Shown piece by piece: positions 45,096-52,548 of a DNA stretch of 64,000 nucleotides. How positions within the stretch are numbered: the stretch's first letter is position 1; the number at the start of each line of letters is the position of its first letter. The DNA is from JAFLCM01 sp046154665 (GTDB taxonomy: Bacteria; Planctomycetota; Phycisphaerae; Phycisphaerales; UBA1924): the NCBI GenBank assembly GCA_046154665.1, contig JBJXFG010000098.1, positions 19,732-83,731 on the forward strand. Direction: 5' to 3'. Position numbers and translations under genes: made by a program. Under the pieces are notes generated by a model. It was not told the DNA's origin and did no database searches. It saw only the letters and a list, made by a program, of their open reading frames with translations.

Positions 45096-45797
45096 TCACC
45101 GAGCCGACGACCAGTGTTCGAGGTAGCGGCGCAGGTCGCCGGTGTCGGTTGTGCCGTCGTCGGTCAGGTCGGCCCAGGGCTGTTTCTTGCCGAACCATTC
45201 GAGGTAGAGGAGCAGATCGCCCAGATCGGCGCGGTCGTCGCCCGTGAGGTCGCCCGGGACGGGGTCCGGCGAGATGCTGAGCATCCCCGTCGTGCCGTCG
45301 GCGGAGGTGATGTTGAGCAGCAGCTCGCCGCTGGGGCTATCGACCCACGCGGCGGCGGGGTCGAGGGCGAGCGCCGCGACGACCTCGCGCAGCGTGGTGA
45401 AACCCGCGTTCGACCAGTACGCGCCGGGGTGGTCGGCGTCGAGGTCGGAGGGCTCGGGGACGTCGGCGGGTTCGGCGTCGAAGGGAAAATCGGGCGGGTC
45501 GCCGTCTTCGAGGAGCATGACCGAGACGAAGCGCGGGCCCAGGGGTGTGTCGAGGATGCGGGGGACGGGCTCGCCGGGGCGGAGCGAGTCAACTCGGAAC
45601 GTGCGGGCCCGCGCGAGCGACGGCTCGGGTGCGGCGCCGGTCGGCGGCGGCGCGGCCTGCGCGAGCGGCGGCGTTGGCGCGGGCTTATCAGCGGTGTTGC
45701 GCCGGCCCATCGTGAACAGGCCGACGAACAGCACGCCCAGAAAACCGAGCGCGACAGCGAAGCGCGTGTGCCGCGGCGTGGTCGCGGTCTGGGTCAT
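45096..45797 (-). CDS. Membrane-anchored protein with C-terminal dockerin-like domain
   Basis: The 233-residue protein has an N-terminal span (FAVALGFLGVLFVGLFTMG), a Pro/Ala linker, a middle part of unknown type (about residues 65-175) and, from 182, two dockerin-like loops: GDLTGDDRADLGDLLLYLEW and ADLTDDGTTDTGDLRRYLEH. Compared with the protein at 2371-4287 the loops are spaced the same but the sequence is much diverged. The start overlaps the stop of the TPR gene by 4 bases, so it is the last gene of the DUF4331 operon. Confidence 0.75.
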   Translation of the reverse strand: MTQTATTPRHTRFAVALGFLGVLFVGLFTMGRRNTADKPAPTPPLAQAAPPPTGAAPEPSLARARTFRVDSLRPGEPVPRILDTPLGPRFVSVMLLEDGDPPDFPFDAEPADVPEPSDLDADHPGAYWSNAGFTTLREVVAALALDPAAAWVDSPSGELLLNITSADGTTGMLSISPDPVPGDLTGDDRADLGDLLLYLEWFGKKQPWADLTDDGTTDTGDLRRYLEHWSSAR

Positions 45798-47161
45798 GGC
45801 TTAGGAGGTGGGGCGCTCGGCGCGGCGACTGGCGGCGCGGGCGGCGGCGAGGATTCGAGAACCCGGCGCGCCTCGGCGGCCAGCGCGGGCTCCAGCGCCG
45901 CCTCCTTCTGCAACGCCGAGGCGAGCAGGCGGCGCCCTTCGAGTCGCCTCCCGGCGGCGATCGAGATCACCCCGGCGCGGGCCATGAACGGCGCGTGCGA
46001 CGGGTTGCGCAGGATCGCGCGGTCGGCCATCAGGGCGGCGTCCTTGATGTTGCCGGCGCGGAACAGGGCCCAGGCGGCGGTGTCGAACGCGCCGGGGTCC
46101 TGGCGAACTTGGTTGAGATCGCGCAGAGCGAGTTCGACGGCACGCGGCGCGTCGCCGGGCGCGGCGCGGGCGAGCAGGAACTCGGCGTACTCGCGGAGAT
46201 GCCCGAGGCCGTCGGCGTCGAGCTCGGCTTTCATGGCGGCTTCGGCGCGGGCCCGGACGGTGCCGCTCTCTTCGGTGTCGCCGTCGGCTTCGAGCGCGTC
46301 GGCGAGCGTCGCCAGATAGACCGGCTTGGGCACCTGGGCGACCAGTTCGCGGAGTTCGGTGACGGCGTCGGCGTGGTCGCCGCGGTGCAGTTGCAGCCGG
46401 GCCAGACGCCACCGCGCGTGGTGGCACGCGGGGTCGAGGACCAGCGCGCCCTCCCACTCGGCCTTGGCGCGTTCGGGGTCGGCGGCGTCGAGGGCGAAGT
46501 CGCCCAGCATCGATCGGCACCACGCGATGGCGCGGGGCTCGGCGTCGAGCATGCCGCCGGCTTCGAGGGCTTCGGTCATCGAGTGCGTCGCGTCGTCGAG
46601 CCTGCCCATGGCGTGCCGGGCCAGCGCGACGCGGGAGAGCGATTCGAGCGTGAGGTCTTGCTCGGCCAGACGCTCGGACATCACCAGCGCCTCGGCGTTG
46701 TTGCCCAGGGCCAGATGGACATCGGCGATGAGGGCGGTGACCTGCGCCTCATCGGGCTCGTGCAGGGCGGCGTCGCGCGCGAAGCCGAGGGCTTCCTTGA
46801 AGCGGTGCTGACCGACGAGCGCGTACGCCAGGCCGTAGGGCGCCCAGGAGGTCGAGGCGTCGACCTCGAGCATGCGCCGGAAGGTCTGCTCGGCGGCGGC
46901 GAAGTCGGCGTGGTCGGTGGTGTGGCGCGCCAAGGCGAGCTGCGACTGCCCGAGGCGCGAGAGGGTCATCAGGTCGTCGGGCCTGGCCTTGGCCTGGGCC
47001 GACCACTGCTCGATGTCCTTGCGTGCCTCTTCGATGGCGGCGGCGGGGCCGTCGGGTGCGTGGTTGGGGTGCGCGAGGGCGCGGGGGTTGAAGGGCGTGG
47101 AAAGAAACGCCGCCGCCAGAACGAGGCTGGCGGCGGCGGTCAGGGGTCTTGTGAATCTCAC
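45794..47161 (-). CDS. Exported TPR-repeat protein
   Basis: The 455-residue protein has a signal peptide (AAASLVLAAAFLSTPFNPRALA) and about nine TPR-like helix pairs across residues 55-430, for example TLSRLGQSQLALARHTTDHADFAAA read as one pair, then SWAPYGLAYALVGQHRFKEAL. The tail is Pro/Ala-rich. Such proteins serve as scaffolds. It lies between the DUF4331 gene (19 bases upstream) and the dockerin gene (4-base overlap). Confidence 0.8.
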   Translation of the reverse strand: MRFTRPLTAAASLVLAAAFLSTPFNPRALAHPNHAPDGPAAAIEEARKDIEQWSAQAKARPDDLMTLSRLGQSQLALARHTTDHADFAAAEQTFRRMLEVDASTSWAPYGLAYALVGQHRFKEALGFARDAALHEPDEAQVTALIADVHLALGNNAEALVMSERLAEQDLTLESLSRVALARHAMGRLDDATHSMTEALEAGGMLDAEPRAIAWCRSMLGDFALDAADPERAKAEWEGALVLDPACHHARWRLARLQLHRGDHADAVTELRELVAQVPKPVYLATLADALEADGDTEESGTVRARAEAAMKAELDADGLGHLREYAEFLLARAAPGDAPRAVELALRDLNQVRQDPGAFDTAAWALFRAGNIKDAALMADRAILRNPSHAPFMARAGVISIAAGRRLEGRRLLASALQKEAALEPALAAEARRVLESSPPPAPPVAAPSAPPPKP

Positions 47162-47180
47162 GGGTTGGCTCCGCGGAACA

Positions 47181-48287
47181 TCAGGGGGCGCCGACGGGCT
47201 GGAAAGGCTCGGCGAGGTAAGGGAAAGCGGCGAGGAAGGCCTTGTCGTTGGCGGGGACGTTGTCGGTGACGGGGGTGGTGGGCTGGTTGAAGATGAAGAA
47301 GAAGAGGCCGTCGATCACGTCGTCCTGCGGGCGGCGCCCGTTGGGGAAGCCTGGGGCGTTGTCGAGGTTGACCTTCAGGGTGTCGGGGATGGCGACGCTA
47401 GCGAGGATGGCCTGGTTGGCGGGGTTGGTGCCCAGGGCGGTGAGGGTGGCGCTGATCTCGGCGCCGAAGTCCTGCGCATCACGGTTGGGGCGGATGATGT
47501 TGAAGCGGTCGCGGTTGGGGCGGGCGACGAAGGCAGTGGCGACGGCGGGGTTGCCGGTGCGCTCGATCTGCTCCCAGGGGCCGGAGCCCTTTTCGAGGCG
47601 GCCGGCGGCGCTGCGACGGACGACGGTGCGCCGGCGATCGGTGGCGCCCCAGCACTGGAAGGTGCGCGGGCCGCCGGTGATCGTGGCGATGGGGGCTTCG
47701 AGGATGATGGCGGAAGTGTTGACGCCGGCGAAGCCGTCAACGGCGTTGCCGAAGGGGTTGGCGACGCCGGCGCGGAAGCGGGCGAAGCCGACGTTGTTGA
47801 AGAAGAAGGGGTCGTCGCGCTGTCCGGCGAAGGCCTGGATGGTGTTGAAGGTGGTGACGGTGGGCGCGGGCGCGGTGGGGGCGAGGCTGGGCTGGGTGAC
47901 GGTGGCGTCGAAGTCGAACTGGGTCCCGGGGAAGTCGACCTTCATGGTGGGCACGCCGCCGGTCACGAGGCGGAGGAAGGTGAAGGAGATGGTGCGCTCG
48001 GGGCGGCCGTCGTTGTTGTGGTCGATCTCGAAGCGGTAGCGGACGTTCTCGGAGAAGTTCGAGCCGGCGTTCTGCTCACGCTTGATGAACGGGTTCACCG
48101 TCAGCATGATGCAAAGGCGGGTGGCGTCGTTGGGGTTGGGGAAGACGTAGATGTCGTTGAGATCCGCCGTGGGGTCCTCGGCGATGAGGGGGGCTTCGCG
48201 GTGGTCGGCGGCGAGAGAGACTGGCGCGCCGGCGAAAGCCGCGAGCGAAGCGGCAAGGATGGCGGCGAAAGAACGATGCGTGGTCAT
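47181..48287 (-). CDS. Exported DUF4331 protein
   Basis: The 368-residue protein has a signal peptide (AAILAASLAAFAGAPVSLAA) directly followed by the family's start ADHREAPLIAEDPTADLNDIY, with YVFPNPNDATRLCIMLTVNP. The family is rich in beta strands and its function is unknown. Later phrases are VRYRFEIDHNNDGRPERTIS and DVIDGLFFFIFNQ. The ATG at 48287 sits at the signal peptide; the longer frame adds no likeness. First gene of an operon with the TPR and dockerin genes. Confidence 0.88.
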   Translation of the reverse strand: MTTHRSFAAILAASLAAFAGAPVSLAADHREAPLIAEDPTADLNDIYVFPNPNDATRLCIMLTVNPFIKREQNAGSNFSENVRYRFEIDHNNDGRPERTISFTFLRLVTGGVPTMKVDFPGTQFDFDATVTQPSLAPTAPAPTVTTFNTIQAFAGQRDDPFFFNNVGFARFRAGVANPFGNAVDGFAGVNTSAIILEAPIATITGGPRTFQCWGATDRRRTVVRRSAAGRLEKGSGPWEQIERTGNPAVATAFVARPNRDRFNIIRPNRDAQDFGAEISATLTALGTNPANQAILASVAIPDTLKVNLDNAPGFPNGRRPQDDVIDGLFFFIFNQPTTPVTDNVPANDKAFLAAFPYLAEPFQPVGAP

Positions 48288-48538
48288 GGTCACGGCTCCA
48301 GATGACAGTTGCGGGTCACGACGGTTGAAGGTGGTCAGCGCGGACGGGGGAACGAAAGCGGCTTGTCCGGGCGCGACACCAGAGAGACACAGTACCACGG
48401 GTTGGGCGCGGTTGTGCGGAAAAAACTGGTGCTCGTGGTCTTCGCGGGCTGGTGGGGGGCGGATTTCGGATCTTGGAGGATGGCGTCGATGGCCGCTTAT
48501 TGAAACTCGGTCTCAGTTGAGAGATGAAGGGGGTATCG
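48288..48538. other. Intergenic, nothing recognised
   Basis: Upstream region of the DUF4331 operon. I could not pick out promoter boxes with confidence. Confidence 0.3.
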
Positions 48539-48572
48539 AAAAAGAGGAAGCCCACGGGCGGGCCCGCGGGCT
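48539..48572 (-). terminator. Intrinsic terminator of the aminotransferase gene
   Basis: On the minus strand AGCCCGCGGG pairs with CCCGTGGGCT (one G-T pair) around CCCG. A pyrimidine tract and five T follow, 39 bases beyond the stop codon. Confidence 0.65.
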
Positions 48573-48610
48573 CTGGGTTGGTGGGTGGTCTGAAACGTGG
48601 GATTCAGGGG

Positions 48611-49552
48611 TTAATCTTCGGGGACATGAGCGCCGGTGACGATCGCGCGGAAGGCGGCGCGGAGTTTCTTGGTGACGGGGCCTTCGGAGCCCGAGCCGAT
48701 TTTTCGGTCGCCGACCTGGGTGACGGCGATCATCTCGGCGGCGGTGCCGGTGAGGAAGACCTCGTCGGCTTCGTAGACGTCTTCGACGCGGAGTTTCTTT
48801 TCGGTGCAGCGGATGCCCGCGCCGGGGCAGAGGGTCTTCATGACGAACTCGCGGGTGATGCCGTCGAGCATGCCGACGTCGAGGGGGCTGGTGAGGACCT
48901 CGCCCGACTTGACGATGAAGAGGTTGTCGCCGGTGCATTCGCCGACGTAGCCGTCGAGCGAGAGCATGATGGCTTCGTGGCATCCGGCGTCGATGGCTTC
49001 GCACTTGGCAAGGATGTTGTTGAGGTAGTTGAGGCTCTTCATCGTGGGGTCGAGGCACACGGTGGGCGTGCGCGGACGCTTGGCGACGACGACCTTCATG
49101 CCCTTCTCGTAGAGTTCGGCGGGGTAGAGGGCGATCTGGTCGGCGATGATGATCATGCTGGGGCGCGGGCACTTGCGGGGGTCGAGCCCGAGGGTGCCGA
49201 CGCCGCGGGTGAAGAGCAGGCGGATGTACCCGTCGCTGAGTTCGTTGGCGGTGATGCACTCGCGCATGGCGGCGACGCACTCTTCGGGCGACCAGGGCAT
49301 CTTCATGCGGAGGCGCTCGGCGTTGCGGTAGATGCGGCGCATGTGGGCGGCGGCCTTGAAGATGCGGCCCTTGTAGATGCGGATGCCCTCGAAGCAGCCG
49401 TCGCCGTAGAGGAGCCCGTGGTCGAAGACGCTGACGGTGGCCTGCGACTTGGGGAGGAGCTTCCCGTCGATCCAGATGTAGGGCCGGTCGGCGTCCTGGC
49501 CCGCGGGCTTGTGGCTGGCGGCGGGTTTGCTGGCGACGGGTGCGGTGGTCAT
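48611..49552 (-). CDS. ilvE: Branched-chain amino acid aminotransferase
   Basis: The 313-residue class IV PLP enzyme catalyses the last step of Ile, Leu and Val synthesis. Motifs are VSVFDHGLLYGDGCFEGIRIY, YIRLLFTRGVGTLGLDPRKC, the PLP lysine in MKSLNYLNNILAK, EAIMLSLDGYVGECTGDNLF and EVFLTGTAAEMIAVTQVGDR. The start at 49552 has AGGAG seven bases upstream; the first 20 residues are a low-complexity extension. D-amino acid transferases of the same fold are the main alternative but fit less well. Confidence 0.92.
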   Translation of the reverse strand: MTTAPVASKPAASHKPAGQDADRPYIWIDGKLLPKSQATVSVFDHGLLYGDGCFEGIRIYKGRIFKAAAHMRRIYRNAERLRMKMPWSPEECVAAMRECITANELSDGYIRLLFTRGVGTLGLDPRKCPRPSMIIIADQIALYPAELYEKGMKVVVAKRPRTPTVCLDPTMKSLNYLNNILAKCEAIDAGCHEAIMLSLDGYVGECTGDNLFIVKSGEVLTSPLDVGMLDGITREFVMKTLCPGAGIRCTEKKLRVEDVYEADEVFLTGTAAEMIAVTQVGDRKIGSGSEGPVTKKLRAAFRAIVTGAHVPED

Positions 49553-49666
49553 GGTGGAACTCCTGATGGCCTGGGCCGTGGTGGGCACGGGTGGTTTTGG
49601 GGCCTGCGGGGGGACGGGGAAGGACCGAAGGGGAGTATAGAGGGGGTCGGTCAGCGGGCTCAGCGA

Positions 49667-49972
49667 TCAGACGTCGCGGAGGCGTCGCGGGTTCTGTGAG
49701 GTGTGAAAAATGAGCAACACCTCGACGTCAGACCCGGCGAGGCGGTAGATCACTCGATGGTGTCGGAAGCCGGGGACCCCGAGGGAGCGGATTTCGAAGA
49801 GGCGATGCTCTTCGAAGTCGATCGCGGGTGCTTTTCTCGGGTTGTCAGCCAGAGTGCTGACCGCGGCGCGCACGGCTTGGAGGAAACGGGTTGCGGCGTC
49901 GGGGTTGCGTTCGCCGATGTACGCCGCGTGGTGTTCGAGCGTGAGGTCGGCGCTCGGGAGGTAGCGGATCAT
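49667..49972 (-). CDS. parE: ParE/RelE-type toxin
   Basis: The 101-residue protein has the ParE-like layout: YLPSADLTLEHHAAYIGERNPDAATRFLQAV, then LADNPRKAPAIDFEEHRLFEIRSLGVPGFRHHRVIYRL and a final strand VEVLLIFHTSQNPRRL. ParE toxins block gyrase, RelE toxins cut mRNA; the sequence does not settle which. The start overlaps the antitoxin stop by 4 bases. Confidence 0.82.
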   Translation of the reverse strand: MIRYLPSADLTLEHHAAYIGERNPDAATRFLQAVRAAVSTLADNPRKAPAIDFEEHRLFEIRSLGVPGFRHHRVIYRLAGSDVEVLLIFHTSQNPRRLRDV

Positions 49973-50253
49973 GCGGCGGATCGGCCCTTGGCGGCGATGC
50001 GAGCCTGGACGCGCTTGTGCAGGTCCGCCCAATAGGCGTCGTCCATCGGGAGCGGCGGGCCGGATTCGATGGATTCGATCAGCAGGCGCTCGAGGTGCTG
50101 CTTCTGCTCACGCGTGAGATCCGCGTGCACGAGGTTGTCGAGGTACTCGGAGGCGTCCGCGCAGCCGCTCTCGGCCACGCGCTGCTGGAGGATTTCCATC
50201 GTCTCTTCGGAGAGTTCGACGGTGAGGCGCTGTCGGTTGCCGCCGGTTTCCAT
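49969..50253 (-). CDS. parD: ParD-type antitoxin
   Basis: The 94-residue protein has an N-terminal ribbon-helix-helix of the form RLTVELSEETMEILQQRVAESGCADASEYLDNLV, typical of ParD/CopG antitoxins, and a C-terminal helical part for binding the toxin. It comes first in the module and would repress its own promoter. 19 bases separate it from the pheT stop... on the same strand, pheT lies downstream. Confidence 0.82.
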   Translation of the reverse strand: METGGNRQRLTVELSEETMEILQQRVAESGCADASEYLDNLVHADLTREQKQHLERLLIESIESGPPLPMDDAYWADLHKRVQARIAAKGRSAA

Positions 50254-50272
50254 GCGGGGATGTTACGCCGCA

Positions 50273-52414
50273 TTAGACCCGCAGTTCGGCCCCGACGGCG
50301 TCCTTAAGTGCCGACATGGCGGCGGCCATTTGCGGGTCCACCTCTTCGCGTCGCAGGGTCCGAGAAGGATCGCGGAAGGCGAGGCGGAGGGTGACGGACT
50401 TCTTGCCGGGGGCCAGCTTCTTGGGGTCTCGGTAGACGCCGACGTAGCGGAGGGATTCGAGTCGGTCGAGTTTGGCGCTCTCGACGATGTTCTCGAGGCG
50501 TGCCCAGGCGGTGGTTTCGTCGACGACGATGCTGAGATCGCGTTCGATGCCGGGGAACTCGGGCATGGGTTTGACGCGGGACTTGGGCGGGTAGAGATCG
50601 GTGAGCGTGGTGAGGCACACCTCGGCGAGGCACACCTTTTCATCGAGGCCCCAGTGCTTCATCGCCTCGGCGGAGGCGAGGGCGAAGTAGCCGGCGGGTT
50701 TGCCGTTGATCGTGACGGCGGCGCACGTCGCCGGGTCGGCGCCCTTAAACGGCGCGGGCATTGGGGCGAACTGGACGGTGGGCGCGGGGCCGCCGAGGGC
50801 GCGGACGGCGTGCTCGATGGTGCCTCGCACCGCGCGCAGGGCGCGTTGGTTGTTGTCGTGGTCGTTGCCGGCATCGATGAGCAGGCCGAGGTGGCGCTGC
50901 TGGCGGGTTTTGCGGGCGTGGGCGTTGGCGTCGTCTTCCTCGGCGAAGACGGAGGCGAGTTCGAAGAGGCGGACGCCCGTGCCGATCTGTGCGTCGGCGC
51001 GATCGGGGTTCACCTTCGCGTCCTGGTTGGCCCGTCGGCAGGTGAGCAGGCTCGGGGCGATGCTGGGGCGGAGGTACGGCGTGCCGGGGCGGCGGGCTTC
51101 GTCGACCTTCAGGGTGCGCAGTCCCTTCGGGACGAACATCTCGGCGTGCTCGCGCGGGACGAACGAGAACGTCACAGTCTCGAAATAGCCCAGGCCGGTG
51201 AGGGTGCGGGCCAGAGCGTCGACGGCCTTTTCGCGGAGGTCCCAGGATTGCGGCTGGTTGATCGAGAGGCTGACGGGGATGAACTCGGCGAGGGCGAAGT
51301 TGTCGAGGCCGTGGAGACGCGCGATCTCTTCGATGAGGTCGATCTCGCGGGTGAGGTCGGGGCGGTGGTGGGGGATGGTGCAGGTCAGGATGGCAGGCTG
51401 GAAGCCTGCCCCACCGCTTGAACTGACCTCGATGCCGATGATGTCGAGGAGGCGCTGGACCTCGGCGGGGTCGATCTCTTTGCCCAGGATGTGGGTGATG
51501 CGTTGCGGGCGGAGGGGGACGACGACACGCGGCGCGGGGGCGTCGGCGGTGTCGATGAGGCCCTCGCAGAGTTCGCCGCCGGCGACTTGGAGGATGAGCT
51601 CGGCGCAGCGGGCCGAGGCCCAGGGGAGGTCTCCAGCGGCGACGATGCGCTCGAAGCGGTGCGAGGCGTCGGTGCGGATGCCCATGCGTCGCGCGGCGCG
51701 GCGGATGGTGGCGGGGTCCCAGGTGGCGAGTTCGAGGAGGACGTCGGTGGTCTTGTCGGTGACGCCGGTCTCGAGCCCGCCGATGACGCCGGCGAGGGAG
51801 ACGGCGCGGCGTGCGTCGGCGACGACGAGGTCCGTAGCCTTGAGGGTGTGGGCGCGTTTGTCGAGTGCGGTGAAGGCCTCGCCCTCGTGGGCGTAGCGGA
51901 CGATGAGGCGCTTGCCTTCGAGGGTGTTGAGGTCGAAGGTGTGGCTGGGGTGGCCGAGCTCGAAGAGGACGTAGTTGGAAACATCAACGACGTTGTTGAT
52001 GGAGCGTTGGCCGACGGCTTCGAGGGCCTTGACCAGCCAGGCGGGCGAGGGGCCGACCTTGACGCCCTTGATGACGCGGGCGGTAAAGCGCGGGCAGACC
52101 TCGGTGGCGTGGTTGAGGACGCTGGTGATGGCGTCGGCCTTCTGAGCACCGGCGGGAGATTTGGGGTTCGGGTTGGGCGTCTTGAGTCGGCGCCCGGTCG
52201 AGGCGGCGAGCTCGCGGGCCAGGCCGAGGTGGCACAGGCAGTCGCCACGGTTGGAGGTGACTTCGACGTCGAGGACGGTGTCACCCTCCCCCCCGGGTGC
52301 CGCGGAGGTGGATTCGATCGGAAACGAGTGCGCGGTGAGGCGTTCCTCGGCCTCGTGGGGCGTGAGGGTGGGCGGGTCGAGCAGCGCGTTCAGCCAGCGG
52401 ACGCTTGTCAACAT
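50273..52414 (-). CDS. pheT: Phenylalanyl-tRNA synthetase beta subunit, short form
   Basis: The 713-residue beta subunit charges tRNA-Phe together with PheS. Domains in order: B1-like start (MLTSVRWLNALLD), the B3/B4 editing region (TSNRGDCLCHLGLARELAA to RFTARVIKG, SINNVVDVSNYVLFELGHP), the B5 domain with ATIRRAARRMGIRTDASHRFER and VPLRPQRITHILGKEID, the catalytic-like core (GYFETVTFSF, PGTPYLRPSIAPSLL) and the anticodon-binding FDX-ACB end (FPGIERDLSIVVDETTAW). The EMAPII-like tRNA-binding domain usually found near residues 40-150 is absent, which explains the short length. Residues 334-341 (GGAGFQPA) are encoded by a repeat. No pheS is adjacent. Start 52414 fits the family; no Shine-Dalgarno. 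Confidence 0.92.
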   Translation of the reverse strand: MLTSVRWLNALLDPPTLTPHEAEERLTAHSFPIESTSAAPGGEGDTVLDVEVTSNRGDCLCHLGLARELAASTGRRLKTPNPNPKSPAGAQKADAITSVLNHATEVCPRFTARVIKGVKVGPSPAWLVKALEAVGQRSINNVVDVSNYVLFELGHPSHTFDLNTLEGKRLIVRYAHEGEAFTALDKRAHTLKATDLVVADARRAVSLAGVIGGLETGVTDKTTDVLLELATWDPATIRRAARRMGIRTDASHRFERIVAAGDLPWASARCAELILQVAGGELCEGLIDTADAPAPRVVVPLRPQRITHILGKEIDPAEVQRLLDIIGIEVSSSGGAGFQPAILTCTIPHHRPDLTREIDLIEEIARLHGLDNFALAEFIPVSLSINQPQSWDLREKAVDALARTLTGLGYFETVTFSFVPREHAEMFVPKGLRTLKVDEARRPGTPYLRPSIAPSLLTCRRANQDAKVNPDRADAQIGTGVRLFELASVFAEEDDANAHARKTRQQRHLGLLIDAGNDHDNNQRALRAVRGTIEHAVRALGGPAPTVQFAPMPAPFKGADPATCAAVTINGKPAGYFALASAEAMKHWGLDEKVCLAEVCLTTLTDLYPPKSRVKPMPEFPGIERDLSIVVDETTAWARLENIVESAKLDRLESLRYVGVYRDPKKLAPGKKSVTLRLAFRDPSRTLRREEVDPQMAAAMSALKDAVGAELRV
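51392..51412. repeat. Family E repeat arm inside pheT
   Basis: A 21-base sequence (GGCAGGCTGGAAGCC and six more) identical to the right arm of the palindrome at 52444-52496. It lies in frame within the B5-domain region of pheT. Confidence 0.9.
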
Positions 52415-52443
52415 AGGGGTGGAGGATATGCGGGCGAATCGGT

Positions 52444-52496
52444 GGGGCAGGCTTCCAGCCTGCCATCTCCACTCAGGCAGGCTGGAAGCCTGCCCC
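52444..52496. repeat. Family E palindrome between pheT and the SLC13 gene
   Basis: Perfect inverted repeat with 21-bp arms (52444-52464 and 52476-52496) around an 11-base loop, in the divergent promoter region. Each arm is itself partly palindromic (GGCTTCCAGCC). Confidence 0.95.
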
Positions 52497-52548
52497 GCCG
52501 ACTCGGAGATCACGGCGATCGGGGTTCTGGCCGATAATCCCGGGCGTG

